A DNA stretch of 64,000 nt from Spirochaetae bacterium HGW-Spirochaetae-3 (GTDB lineage Bacteria > Spirochaetota > Spirochaetia > Treponematales > UBA12059): NCBI GenBank assembly GCA_002839315.1, contig PGXV01000013.1, positions 54,508 through 118,507 of the forward strand, written 5' to 3'. Numbering within the stretch: position 1 is the first letter of the stretch; each line of letters opens with the position of its first letter. Below, in pieces: positions 1 to 7,931 of the stretch. Position numbers and translations under genes: made by a program. The notes beneath the pieces were generated by a model. The model made no database searches and had not been told where the DNA came from. It saw only the letters and a list, made by a program, of their open reading frames with translations.

Positions 1-210
1 GTCGACGGTATCGTAACCGTGGCTCTCGGACTCGAATACCGGGCCGAGGTACAGAGCGCCTGCGCCTACCCGTTCCATCGAGGGAATCCATCCGGGAAGC
101 CCACGCAGGCGCGGCTCGGGGATCGACGTCCCGTCGTTGCGCCGCGGGGCGCCGAAGGCCCCGAGCGGATATAGCTGATAAAAGACTGAATCGAGTATCC
201 GGTTTTCCAT
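1..210 (-). CDS. Alpha-amylase family (GH13) protein, N-terminal fragment
   Basis: Seventy codons of a gene that continues beyond the left edge. The ATG is preceded by AAAGGA about eight bases upstream. The translation has the features of a GH13 barrel start: FYQLYPLGAFGAP (beta-strand 1 region), then GWIPSMERVGAGALYLGPVF and SHGYDTVD, which corresponds to the conserved GYDxxD region after strand 2. GH13 enzymes cut or rearrange alpha-glucans. The catalytic residues lie in the missing part, so specificity is unknown. It starts 12 bases after the TetR gene and is probably co-transcribed with it. No signal peptide is visible, suggesting a cytoplasmic enzyme, which fits with the malQ and CBM48-like genes elsewhere in the window. 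Confidence 0.8.
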   Translation of the reverse strand, partial: MENRILDSVFYQLYPLGAFGAPRRNDGTSIPEPRLRGLPGWIPSMERVGAGALYLGPVFESESHGYDTVD

Positions 211-222
211 AAGGTCGTTCCT

Positions 223-804
223 TTATGAGAATATTCCATGCATGAAGTAGTGCACCGCGCGGCGGAGGAAACCGGCGTCCGGATCGAGGTCGCCGGCCAG
301 GTACAGCCCGACGTAGGCGTCCGAGGCGCCGATGAACGACGCGGCGTACGGCAGGGCGCGGCCCGCCATGTTGCCGTGATCGACGGCGGCCGCCTCGAAC
401 GCGTCTACGACCGCGGCGTAGAGCGCCTCGAGATGAGGCCTGGCCACGCGGTACGGGTCGCTCGACGGAGGACAGAACGACGAGGCAAGCCTGACGCGCG
501 CGAAGTCCGGATCGTCCCGCGCGGCGTCGACGAAAGCCGTCATCGTCGACAGGAGTATTCCGGCGAGATCCCCCCGCCTGGGGCCCGGGTAGGCGGACGC
601 GGCGCGAACGCATGCGTTGAAGCCGCCGAAGCGCTCTTCGAACAACGCCGACAGGAGCCCCGCCTTGCTACCGAAATGGTAGTACAGCGTCGGCTTCGTT
701 ATACCCGAGGCCTCGCATAGGTCCTGCACGCCTACGGCCTCGTAGCCCCTGGCGGCGAACGCGGCGACCGCCTCGTCCAGAATACGCTTCTTCGTCGATT
801 CCAT
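223..804 (-). CDS. TetR/AcrR family transcriptional regulator
   Basis: 193 aa, usual length for the family. Residues about 5-50 form the TetR helix-turn-helix: KRILDEAVAAFAARGYEAVG, then VQDLCEASGITKPTLYYHF, with the typical YYHFGSKxGL end. The rest is a divergent ligand-binding helix bundle that does not reveal the effector. The gene is followed at 12 bases by the amylase-like gene and is divergent from the nqr operon. An 18-base palindrome just upstream is a good candidate for its own operator, which would also place the nqr promoter within reach of repression. Whether the target is the amylase, the nqr operon or only itself cannot be decided from sequence. Confidence 0.88.
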   Translation of the reverse strand: MESTKKRILDEAVAAFAARGYEAVGVQDLCEASGITKPTLYYHFGSKAGLLSALFEERFGGFNACVRAASAYPGPRRGDLAGILLSTMTAFVDAARDDPDFARVRLASSFCPPSSDPYRVARPHLEALYAAVVDAFEAAAVDHGNMAGRALPYAASFIGASDAYVGLYLAGDLDPDAGFLRRAVHYFMHGIFS

Positions 805-815
805 GATGATCGATC

Positions 816-833
816 ATATACCGTTCGGTATAT
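816..833. promoter_or_regulatory. Palindromic operator candidate for the TetR regulator
   Basis: ATATACCG-TT-CGGTATAT: two perfect 8-base arms around a TT centre, 12 bases upstream of the tetR start codon and about 23 bases upstream of the -35 of the nqr promoter candidate. The size and ACCG..CGGT core are typical of TetR-family operators. Binding is inferred from position only. Confidence 0.55.
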
Positions 834-855
834 TCCTTCAAGTCCCTCGGAATTG

Positions 856-885
856 TTGGCATTGAGCGCCCTGAGCGCATATACT
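856..885 (+). promoter_or_regulatory. Candidate sigma-70 promoter for the nqr operon
   Basis: TTGGCA (856-861), an 18-base spacer and TATACT (880-885), about 60 bases before the nqrB start. Five of six bases match the consensus in each box. It lies next to the palindrome at 816-833, so the TetR protein could influence it. Confidence 0.45.
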
Positions 886-946
886 AAGATCGCGCTCAAG
901 AGATGGTATACGGTAAGAGTCAGAGATCTTTTCGAGGAGTCATCAC

Positions 947-1909
947 GTGTTCCAGAAGCAACCCATGATGCGGCGCGTCCTGTACGCGCTCGCGCCGATC
1001 GCGGCACTTTCGGTCTGGCTGTACGGTCCGCGCATCGTCCTGACGCTCGTCGTCAGCCTCGGCGTCGGCGTACTGGTCGAGTACCTGTTCGAGAAAAAGA
1101 AGGGCGGCAAGGTAAGCGAGGCGGTCCTCGTCACGGGGACCCTATACGCGATGTCGATGCCGCCCGCCGCCCCGCTGTGGATAGTCGCGCTCGGCATGGC
1201 CTTCGCCGTGTTCATGGCCAAGGAAGTCTACGGCGGCTTCGGCCGCAACGTTTTCAACCCCGCCATCGCCGGCCGCCTCTTCGTCTACATATCCTTCGCC
1301 GGCGTTCTCGGCGGCTCGTTCTACGAGCCCGGCGGATTCGGCGCGGCGGCGGGGAGCCTGTTCGGCAGGCCCGACGCGCTGTCCGCCGCCACGCCCCTCG
1401 CGATGATGCGCTCGGGCGGCGACGTATCGACGATCGGCCTGATCCTCGGCGCGCGCTCGGGATCCATCGGCGAGTCGAGCGCCCTCCTGATAGCCATAGC
1501 CGCCGTATACCTCGTCGCGACGAAGACGGCGCAGTGGCGCCTGATACTGTCTACGCTGATCGGCGGCGCGACGGTCGCGGCCGGGCTGTTCTTCGCCGGG
1601 GTCGCGAAGGCCCTGCCTATGGAGAGCCTCCTCGCCGGTAGCTTCCTGTTCGTCGCGGTGTTCATGGCGACCGACCCGGTGTCGGCTCCGAAGAAGAAGC
1701 CTGCGCAGCTGGCCTACGGATTCATGATCGGCGCCGTCGTCATAGTCGTCAGGACGTTCAGCCTGTTCCCCGAGGGCACGAGCTTCGCGCTGCTTCTCGG
1801 CAATACCTTCGCGAGCCTGTTCGACAAGATAGCGAACGACGCGGCGAAACGTAAAACGGCCAAGGCAGACATGGTCGGCGCGGCCGCGGCCGGGGAGGCG
1901 TCGAAATGA
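947..1909 (+). CDS. nqrB: Na+-translocating NADH:quinone oxidoreductase subunit B / RnfD-like
   Basis: 320 aa multi-spanning membrane subunit of an Nqr/Rnf ion pump. Conserved NPAIAGR loop at about 105-111 and the flavinylation site SAATPLA at 146-152, where T149 should carry FMN by a phosphodiester bond. The length is closer to RnfD (about 350) than to NqrB of Vibrio (about 415), lacking the long N-terminal extension. A GTG start is chosen because GAGGAG lies seven bases upstream; an ATG at 965 is an alternative. The stop overlaps the start of the next gene by four bases. No nqrA or rnfC lies upstream: the preceding gene is the divergent TetR regulator. Confidence 0.85.
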   Translation: MFQKQPMMRRVLYALAPIAALSVWLYGPRIVLTLVVSLGVGVLVEYLFEKKKGGKVSEAVLVTGTLYAMSMPPAAPLWIVALGMAFAVFMAKEVYGGFGRNVFNPAIAGRLFVYISFAGVLGGSFYEPGGFGAAAGSLFGRPDALSAATPLAMMRSGGDVSTIGLILGARSGSIGESSALLIAIAAVYLVATKTAQWRLILSTLIGGATVAAGLFFAGVAKALPMESLLAGSFLFVAVFMATDPVSAPKKKPAQLAYGFMIGAVVIVVRTFSLFPEGTSFALLLGNTFASLFDKIANDAAKRKTAKADMVGAAAAGEASK

Positions 1910-2523
1910 AGAAGGACTCGATGCTGTACGTCGTCCTGTTCACATTCATCGTCTGCGCGGCCTTCGTGCTCGTGCTGGCGGTAGCGAACGAGGGAACGAA
2001 GGACCTGGTAGCGGCCAACAAGGAATTCGCGACGCAGTCCGCGGTGCTCGGCGCCTTCGGCATACCTTTCTCCGGCCAGGCGGACGCCGCGGCGAAATAC
2101 GCCAGCGAGATACGGCGGGGGGATGCCGGCGGGTACGCGTCGTGGGCCGCGACGATAGACGGGACGGACTACGTCGCCGTAGAGCAGTCCGGCGCGGGGC
2201 TCTGGGGCACGATCAGCGTGATACTCGCCGCGACGCCGGACGCCGGGCGCGTACGCGGGATACGCGTCGTGGCCCAGAACGAGACGCCGGGACTCGGCGG
2301 CCGCATCGAGGAAGCGTGGTTCCTCGGGCAGTACGAAGGCGAGAAGACGACCGGCGGCGCGATCTCCATGAAGGCCGGCGCGGAGTCGTCCGGCAAGGCC
2401 GACGCCGACAAGGAGAACGGACGCGTCGACGGCATATCCGGCGCGACCAGGACCAGCCAGTCATTCGGCGCCATAGTCGACGCGGGCCTGGCTCGCGTCA
2501 AGGCGACGGGAGGCTCCCGGTGA
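1906..2523 (+). CDS. nqrC: Nqr/Rnf subunit C (NqrC/RnfG), FMN-binding
   Basis: 205 aa, single N-terminal membrane span (about 6-27) followed by an extracytoplasmic FMN-binding domain. The ApbE flavinylation motif is DGISGATRTS with T181 as attachment residue. In the family this subunit passes electrons through covalent FMN between the membrane subunits. The length is like RnfG (about 209) and shorter than Vibrio NqrC (about 257). ATGA overlap with nqrB and GTGA overlap with nqrD show tight translational coupling. No ApbE gene is in this window, so flavinylation must depend on one elsewhere. Confidence 0.87.
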   Translation: MKKDSMLYVVLFTFIVCAAFVLVLAVANEGTKDLVAANKEFATQSAVLGAFGIPFSGQADAAAKYASEIRRGDAGGYASWAATIDGTDYVAVEQSGAGLWGTISVILAATPDAGRVRGIRVVAQNETPGLGGRIEEAWFLGQYEGEKTTGGAISMKAGAESSGKADADKENGRVDGISGATRTSQSFGAIVDAGLARVKATGGSR

Positions 2524-3146
2524 AAAACTCGAAGACCCTGACGATACTCAAGGACAACCTCTGGACCAACAATCCGATATTCATCCAGATCCTCGGCATA
2601 TGCTCCACCCTCGCGGTGACGAACAGCATGCGCAACACGATGATCATGACCCTCGGCGTGACGTTCGCGACGGCGCTTTCCAGCCTGACGCTATCGGGGC
2701 TCAAGGACCTGATGCCGCGAAAGGTCCGCATGATAATCCAGGTCGTCGTGATGTCGTTCTACGTCATCCTGCTCGACATCCTGCTGCGAGCCTACCTGCC
2801 CGACGTCTCCAAGCAGCTCGGGCCGTACGTGGGGCTCATCATCACCAACTGCATACTGATGGGCCGCGCCGAGGCCTTCGCGCAGGCCAACAAGCCGCTC
2901 CTGGCGTTCTGGGACGGCCTGACGAGCGGCCTCGGGTACATGGCCGTACTGATGGCGATAGCCGTCGTACGCGAGCTCCTCGGCTTCGGGACGCTGTTCG
3001 GCCTCCGCGTGATGCCGGAGGGCTTCGTCGCGTGGACCATCATGATCATGGCGCCGAGCGCGTTCTTCCTGGTCGCGATGGTGATGTGGTGGGCGAAGTC
3101 GGTGCAGGCGAAGCGCGAGGCCGCGCGCAAGGAGGCCAAGAAATGA
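2520..3146 (+). CDS. nqrD: Nqr/Rnf membrane subunit D (NqrD/RnfE)
   Basis: 208 aa, six predicted membrane helices. Start is GTG at 2520 overlapping the nqrC stop (GTGA); the protein begins MKNSKTLTILKDNLWTNNPI, typical of NqrD/RnfE. It includes the conserved LGxYVGLIITNCILMGRAEAF region in the middle. NqrD and NqrE (RnfE and RnfA) form an inverted-topology pair that in characterised complexes holds an intramembrane iron-sulfur centre between them. The C-terminal tail is basic (KREAARKEAKK). Next gene overlaps by ATGA. Confidence 0.9.
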   Translation: MKNSKTLTILKDNLWTNNPIFIQILGICSTLAVTNSMRNTMIMTLGVTFATALSSLTLSGLKDLMPRKVRMIIQVVVMSFYVILLDILLRAYLPDVSKQLGPYVGLIITNCILMGRAEAFAQANKPLLAFWDGLTSGLGYMAVLMAIAVVRELLGFGTLFGLRVMPEGFVAWTIMIMAPSAFFLVAMVMWWAKSVQAKREAARKEAKK

Positions 3147-3736
3147 CGCCGCTTATCAATCCCGTGACCCTGTTCTTCGCGTCGATATTCACCAGCAACA
3201 TCCTCCTGTCCAACTTCCTCGGCATGTGCTCGTTCATATCCATCTCCAAGGACTGGAAGAGCTCGTTCGGGCTGGGCATGGCGGTAACGGTCGTCATGAC
3301 CGTCACGGCCGCGATCAGCTGGCTGGTGCTCAGCTACGTGATAACGCCCCTGGGCCTGGAATACCTGTCGTTCATCGTGTTCATCGTCGTCATAGCGGCG
3401 GTCGTGCAGATACTCGAGATGGTGATAGACCGCGCCAGCCCGGCCCTGTACATGAGCCTCGGCATCTTCCTGCCGCTGATAACGGTCAATTGCGCTATCC
3501 TCGGGGCCATCCTGTTCATGCAGATCAGGAACTACGGTTTCGTGCAGGCCGTCACGTTCGGCGCCGGCTCCGGCGTCGGCTGGTGGCTGGCCATCATGCT
3601 GCTGGCGGCCATACGCGAGCGCATCGAGAAGAACCCGGTCCCGGCCGGCCTCAAGGGGCCCGGCATCACGATGATAACGATAGGCTTCATGGCGATGGCC
3701 TTCATAGGCTTCTCCGGCATGATAGCGGTCCAGTAA
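3143..3736 (+). CDS. nqrE: Nqr/Rnf membrane subunit E (NqrE/RnfA)
   Basis: 197 aa, six membrane helices, same length as NqrE of Vibrio (198). Recognisable segments: SNILLSNFLGMCSFISIS near the N-terminus and FLPLITVNCAILGAILFMQ near residues 110-128, the two cysteine-containing helices of the family. Partner of NqrD in the membrane core. The start overlaps the nqrD stop (ATGA). Ten bases separate it from nqrF. Confidence 0.92.
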   Translation: MTPLINPVTLFFASIFTSNILLSNFLGMCSFISISKDWKSSFGLGMAVTVVMTVTAAISWLVLSYVITPLGLEYLSFIVFIVVIAAVVQILEMVIDRASPALYMSLGIFLPLITVNCAILGAILFMQIRNYGFVQAVTFGAGSGVGWWLAIMLLAAIRERIEKNPVPAGLKGPGITMITIGFMAMAFIGFSGMIAVQ

Positions 3737-3746
3737 GGAGGCGAGC

Positions 3747-4868
3747 GTGAATCCCATCGTTCTTGGCCCGCTCGTCGTAGCCGGCGCGGCGGCGTTCCTG
3801 GCGCTCGTCATATCGATCATCGACCGCATCGTCAACGACTACGGCGAGGTCAGCATCGATATCAACCACGGCAAGAAGCTCCTCAAGGTCAACGGAGGGT
3901 CGCCCCTGCTCGGCACCCTCGCCTCCCAGGGCCTCTTCGTGCCTTCGGCCTGCGGCGGCCGCGGCTCGTGCGGCGCCTGCAAGGTACGAGTACTGACCGA
4001 CGTCGGCCCGGTCCTGCCGACCGAGACGCCGTACCTATCGCCGCAGGAGCTGGCGAACAGCGTGCGCCTGGCCTGCCAGGTGAAGCTCAAGAAGGACATA
4101 GCGATAGAGCTCCCCGAGGAGCTGTTCAGCGTCAAGAAATTCAAGGCGACGCTCGAAAGGATCGAGGACCTCACCTATGACATCAAGGAGACGCTGTTCC
4201 GCCTCGAGGAGCCGGCGTCCATAGAGTTCAAGAGCGGCCAGTACGTACAGATAGTCGTGCCTCCGTACGGCGAGATTAAGGAAAGCGTCCAGCGAGCCTA
4301 CTCCATGTCTTCGAGGCCGGGCGATTCTGGGCATGTGGAGCTGCTTATCCGGCTGGTACCGGGCGGCATAGCGACCACCTACGTGCATAAGCACCTGAAG
4401 GTAGGCGACGAATTGGAGCTGGTCGGCCCGTTCGGCGAGTTCAGGGTGCACGATACGCCGGCCGCGATGGTCTGCGTCGCCGGCGGCTCCGGCATGGCGC
4501 CGTTCAAGAGCATGCTCTACGACATGCGCGAGCGGAACGCGTTCCCCGAGAAGGATATATGGTATTTCTTCGGAGCGCGCGGCACCCGTGACATGTTCTA
4601 CCTTGACGAGCTACGGCAACTCGAGAAGGAGTGGCCTCGCTTCCACTTCGTGCCGGCCCTGTCGGAACCCAAGCCCGAGGAGAACTGGGAAGGCGAGCGG
4701 GGCCTGATCACCGACGTGCTCGACCGCTATATCAAGGACCGAGTCGGCAAGGACAAGGGCATGGAAGGCTACCTGTGCGGCAGTCCGGGCATGATAGGCG
4801 CCTGCATCGCGGTGATGACCAAGAACGGCATCCCCGAGTCGTCCATCTATTTCGACAAGTTCGCCTGA
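3747..4868 (+). CDS. nqrF: NADH:quinone oxidoreductase subunit F (NqrF), 2Fe-2S and FAD
   Basis: 373 aa. One N-terminal helix (about 5-27), a plant-type [2Fe-2S] domain with C69, C75, C78 and C110 (CGGRGSCGAC pattern), and a ferredoxin-NADP-reductase-like part with FAD motif RAYSMSS and NAD motif GGSGMAPF, then CGSPGM near the end. NqrF is the electron entry subunit that oxidises NADH. Start is GTG at 3747 with a strong AAGGAGG six bases upstream. Slightly shorter than Vibrio NqrF (about 408). Rnf complexes use RnfB and RnfC here instead, so this subunit makes the complex Nqr-like in its input side. Confidence 0.93.
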   Translation: MNPIVLGPLVVAGAAAFLALVISIIDRIVNDYGEVSIDINHGKKLLKVNGGSPLLGTLASQGLFVPSACGGRGSCGACKVRVLTDVGPVLPTETPYLSPQELANSVRLACQVKLKKDIAIELPEELFSVKKFKATLERIEDLTYDIKETLFRLEEPASIEFKSGQYVQIVVPPYGEIKESVQRAYSMSSRPGDSGHVELLIRLVPGGIATTYVHKHLKVGDELELVGPFGEFRVHDTPAAMVCVAGGSGMAPFKSMLYDMRERNAFPEKDIWYFFGARGTRDMFYLDELRQLEKEWPRFHFVPALSEPKPEENWEGERGLITDVLDRYIKDRVGKDKGMEGYLCGSPGMIGACIAVMTKNGIPESSIYFDKFA

Positions 4869-4878
4869 CGGAGGGCAT

Positions 4879-5328
4879 ATGAAGAACACGCAAGCAGAGA
4901 GGGACGCGTACGGGCGGATGAAGCCCGGCGCGATCACGGCCCAGGGATTCCTCGGGACCGATACGAGGAGCCTGGCCGATATAGTAGAGGCGGACCTCGA
5001 GGCGTGGCGCCGCGAAGGCGTCGAACCGGATGCGGCCGCCGACTTCCTGGAACGCCTCCGCGACCTCGGCCAGAAAGGACTCGGGGAGCCTACGGGCATC
5101 GACGGCCGCTGGGTCGTCACCGTCGGCGACGCGCGCGGCCTCCTGCCCTGCCCGTTCCACGACGGCGCGTTCCACAAGAACTCGGTAGAAGCGGTCGATG
5201 AGCGGACCGGCGGACGCGTCGTCTATTCGGATCTGTCCATCCACCTGCTACGGGCCCATCGCTTCTGCCAGGGTACGGGAAGCCCGTTCAGGCTTGACCC
5301 GGCGAAGGTAGCCGGCATGCTGAAATAG
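4879..5328 (+). CDS. Conserved hypothetical protein with Cys/His motifs, end of nqr operon
   Basis: 149 aa, soluble, not assigned to a named family by me. ATG with GGAGG five bases upstream, ten bases after nqrF, so part of the same operon. The C-terminal half has LPCPFHDGAFHKNSVEA (about 91-107) and HLLRAHRFCQGTGSPFRL (about 127-144). The spacing of C93, H96, H101 and of H127, H132, C135 suggests a metal- or cluster-binding site. The N-terminal half is helical and acidic. A role in assembling or supporting the Nqr complex is a guess from position only. Confidence 0.75.
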   Translation: MKNTQAERDAYGRMKPGAITAQGFLGTDTRSLADIVEADLEAWRREGVEPDAAADFLERLRDLGQKGLGEPTGIDGRWVVTVGDARGLLPCPFHDGAFHKNSVEAVDERTGGRVVYSDLSIHLLRAHRFCQGTGSPFRLDPAKVAGMLK

Positions 5329-5387
5329 CCTTACGATCGCCGGGCCCGGACTTGCGCTAACGGACCGGGCCGTTGCACAATACGACG

Positions 5388-6677
5388 ATGCGCAGGTTCT
5401 TTTCGCGTTTCTTCAAGTCACTGACTCAGCGCGCCATCTTCTCGTTCGAGCAATTCTCGCGCCACGAGATGGCGAACCACGCCGCGGCCGGGGCGTACTC
5501 GTTCCTGATGTCCGCGATCCCGGCCGTGCTCGTAATACTGTTCATCTCATCGCGGGCCATCGTCGCCGTCGATCCCGACGTCATCCTCGACGCGATCGTA
5601 CCGTTCATCGGCGCGATAGGCGTTCGATCCGCGATCGAGACCTTCGTCACCACGCCGTTAGCCGGATTCACGGGAGCGTTCGGTATCGTGAGCCTCATAT
5701 GGGCCGCGCGGCTCTTCGTCGTTTCGATACAGCGCGGCATTCGGGTCATACACGCCGATTCAGAGAAGGCCAGCCCCGTCAGGGAAAACCTGCTGACCTT
5801 CGCGGTAGAGCTCATCGTCATCATCGCCATCGTGCTCATCATCGCCGCCAGGCAGGTTGCGAAGGCCGCGCTCGCCACTATCGATTGGGCCCCGGCCGCG
5901 GAATTCATCGGATTCGCGGTACGGACGTCGATCCACATCGTCCCGTTCGCGTCGCTATGGCTCTTCGTTTTCCTCACCTACAAGAACGTGCCCCAGCATA
6001 AACCACGCCTCGTCCACGCCGCCATCAGCTCGGCGCTATGCCTCGCATCGTACGCGGCGCTCGGCGGGCTGCTCGGCTTAACGCTGGACACGGATCGCTA
6101 CGGCCTTCTCTACGGTATACTCGGAAACCTGATCGTCGGTCTCATCAAGGTCTACTTCTTCTTCTGGCTCTACTTCTTCTTCGCGGAGCTGTGCTACACG
6201 ATAGAGAATTTCGATTCCCTGCTGTTCACGCGCTTCCATAAGGTCGCCGTGGCGGGTGAAGAATCGGGCAGGATCGAGCGAGCGCTGTTCGCGGAACCGG
6301 GCAGGCTCTTCAAGCGCTATTCCCGCGTATACGGGGCTGGCACGACCATCTTCTCGCGCGGCGACGAGGATAGGAGCGCCCTGTACCTGTACCGCGGCGC
6401 CGTGGAGCTGTTCCTTCCAGGGAGCGAAGGAGACGCGGGGACGCGGATATCGGTCGTAGACGAAGGTGAGTTCTTCGGGGAGATGGCCTACCTGCTCGAA
6501 GAGCCTCGCTCCGCTAACGCCATAGCCATGGACGACTGCACCGTCTTCGTCTTGCCGCCCGTGCTATTCGAGAGCTTCCTGTCGCGCGACGCGAGCACGT
6601 CCAGGCATCTCGTAGAGCTTATGGCCGCCCGCCTCAAGGCGAACAACGAGCGGCTGTCGCAGGCGGGCGTAGAATGA
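5388..6677 (+). CDS. YihY/BrkB family membrane protein fused to a cyclic-nucleotide-binding domain
   Basis: 429 aa from ATG 5388 (a TTG at 5373 is an alternative; neither has a clear ribosome site). Residues 1 to about 270 are the YihY/BrkB fold with about six membrane helices, including GAYSFLMSAIPAVLVI near the start and the second-half IYxxFFWLYFFFAELCY region. Residues about 305-415 are a cNMP/Crp-type beta-roll: LYLYRGAVELFLPG, then VVDEGEFFGEMAYLLEEPRSANAIA, which is the phosphate-binding cassette form (FGEMAxLxxxPRSA). YihY was once called RNase BN but is not a nuclease; its function is unknown. The sensor fusion suggests that ligand binding gates or regulates the membrane part. Overlaps the next gene by four bases. 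Confidence 0.85.
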   Translation: MRRFFSRFFKSLTQRAIFSFEQFSRHEMANHAAAGAYSFLMSAIPAVLVILFISSRAIVAVDPDVILDAIVPFIGAIGVRSAIETFVTTPLAGFTGAFGIVSLIWAARLFVVSIQRGIRVIHADSEKASPVRENLLTFAVELIVIIAIVLIIAARQVAKAALATIDWAPAAEFIGFAVRTSIHIVPFASLWLFVFLTYKNVPQHKPRLVHAAISSALCLASYAALGGLLGLTLDTDRYGLLYGILGNLIVGLIKVYFFFWLYFFFAELCYTIENFDSLLFTRFHKVAVAGEESGRIERALFAEPGRLFKRYSRVYGAGTTIFSRGDEDRSALYLYRGAVELFLPGSEGDAGTRISVVDEGEFFGEMAYLLEEPRSANAIAMDDCTVFVLPPVLFESFLSRDASTSRHLVELMAARLKANNERLSQAGVE

Positions 6678-7204
6678 GGATCCTCGTCGTATCGGATACG
6701 CACGGCGACTGGAAGAGCCTGGCCGCGGTGCTGAGCCTGCTCGGCCGGTCGGTACAGGCGCTTCTACATCTCGGGGACGGCTCCGGCGACGTCAGGATCG
6801 CAGCGGGTTCAGGCGTGCCTATGCCTCCGGCGTACGGCGTCCGCGGCAACGTCGATTCCGACTCGTCCATGCCCCTGCTCAGGCGGTTCGACGCCGACGG
6901 CAGGCTCGTCATGGTAGCGCACGGCCATCGCTATCCGCTCGGCGAAGGGACGTCATGCCTGAAGCAGGCGGCCAGGGACGCCGGTGCCCGCGCGTTCTTC
7001 TTCGGCCATACCCACGTGCCCCATTACGAGGAGCGCGGCGGCGTAGCGATACTGAATCCCGGCAGCCTGTCCCGGCCGCGCGGCCCATGGGGGCCGAGCC
7101 TGGCCATAGTCGAGGCGCCGCCGTCCTCGTCCTGCCTCGACGTCAAGCTGTACGAGCTGCTCGGAGCGCATTCGAAGCCCAGGCTCAGGGCCATCCGGTT
7201 CTGA
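6674..7204 (+). CDS. YfcE/MJ0936-type metallophosphoesterase
   Basis: 176 aa, complete small calcineurin-like phosphodiesterase. All metal motifs are present: SDTHGDW (D8, H10), LHLGDGSGD, GVRGNVDSD (GNxD), AHGHR and FFGHTHVPH (GHTH), followed by the family end NPGSLSRPRG. Enzymes of this type hydrolyse phosphodiesters; the physiological substrate is usually not known. The gene starts inside the end of the BrkB-cNMP gene (ATGA), so the two products are probably made together; a cyclic nucleotide substrate would be an attractive but unproven link to its neighbour. Confidence 0.9.
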   Translation: MRILVVSDTHGDWKSLAAVLSLLGRSVQALLHLGDGSGDVRIAAGSGVPMPPAYGVRGNVDSDSSMPLLRRFDADGRLVMVAHGHRYPLGEGTSCLKQAARDAGARAFFFGHTHVPHYEERGGVAILNPGSLSRPRGPWGPSLAIVEAPPSSSCLDVKLYELLGAHSKPRLRAIRF

Positions 7205-7244
7205 GGACCTTGCGCACGACGCCGAAAGGCTGGATAGTACGAGT

Positions 7245-7925
7245 ATGGAAGCCAAGATGAAAATTCGCCGCTCTCGTCGCGCGTGGCTCGTCGCGGGGCT
7301 GCTCGCCGCGGCGTCGCTCGTGGCCGCCGGGATCTACATCGGCGTCATGGCGACGGTAGGGCCGACGCCGATCGCCGTCGAGACGTCGTTCCGCTCGTAC
7401 GTCGAGGGCATGGCCGTATCGGGGAAGATCGTGCTCGTCGAGGCGCGTGAACGGGTCGTGATCAGGCAGACTACGCCCGGACTCCTCTTCGGCGACACCT
7501 CGATAGGAAGGCTGCTCGGTATCCGTTCCGACGCTACGATCGAAGCCTCCGCATGGGCGGATATCGCCTTCGTCATCGATCTCTACGCCACCGAGAGCTG
7601 GTCCGCGCGATACGACCCGACGAACGGCGGCTCGTTATCGGTGGCGGCGCCGCCGATAGGCATGCTTACGCCGGCGATACACACCGAGACGATAGAGATA
7701 GCCGCAACGGCGCGGTCCATATTCCTCGACGAACGCCGGCTCGAGGACTCGGCGCTCCGCGACCTGACGGCCCGCTTCGTCGAGGCCGCCTCGGCGATGA
7801 TCGACGACCCGGAGCTACGGGCCAAGGCGCGGGCCTCCGTCGAGGCCGTCGCCCGGAGCTTCGCTACCGCCGCGGGATTCCCCGTGGCTAGCGTCGACGT
7901 GTCCTTCGCCCCGGCCGAAGACTGA
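7245..7925 (+). CDS. Membrane-anchored DUF4230-like protein
   Basis: 226 aa (225-222 if the ATG at 7257 is used, which has GGAAG upstream). One N-terminal membrane anchor (about 12-34) after a basic start, then an extracytoplasmic domain. The pattern of a beta-rich middle (RERVVIRQTTPGLLFG, WADIAFVIDLY) and a C-terminal helix ending ARSFATAAGFPVASVDVSF resembles DUF4230 proteins, but I rate this as tentative. Function unknown. Followed after six bases by the THEP1-type gene. Confidence 0.6.
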   Translation: MEAKMKIRRSRRAWLVAGLLAAASLVAAGIYIGVMATVGPTPIAVETSFRSYVEGMAVSGKIVLVEARERVVIRQTTPGLLFGDTSIGRLLGIRSDATIEASAWADIAFVIDLYATESWSARYDPTNGGSLSVAAPPIGMLTPAIHTETIEIAATARSIFLDERRLEDSALRDLTARFVEAASAMIDDPELRAKARASVEAVARSFATAAGFPVASVDVSFAPAED

Positions 7926-7931
7926 CGGCCG

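Noticed and set aside
2792..3835. 347-codon minus-strand frame across nqrD and nqrE
   Set aside because: Rich in H, Y, R and D as expected from antisense of membrane-protein codons; the plus-strand genes are clear.
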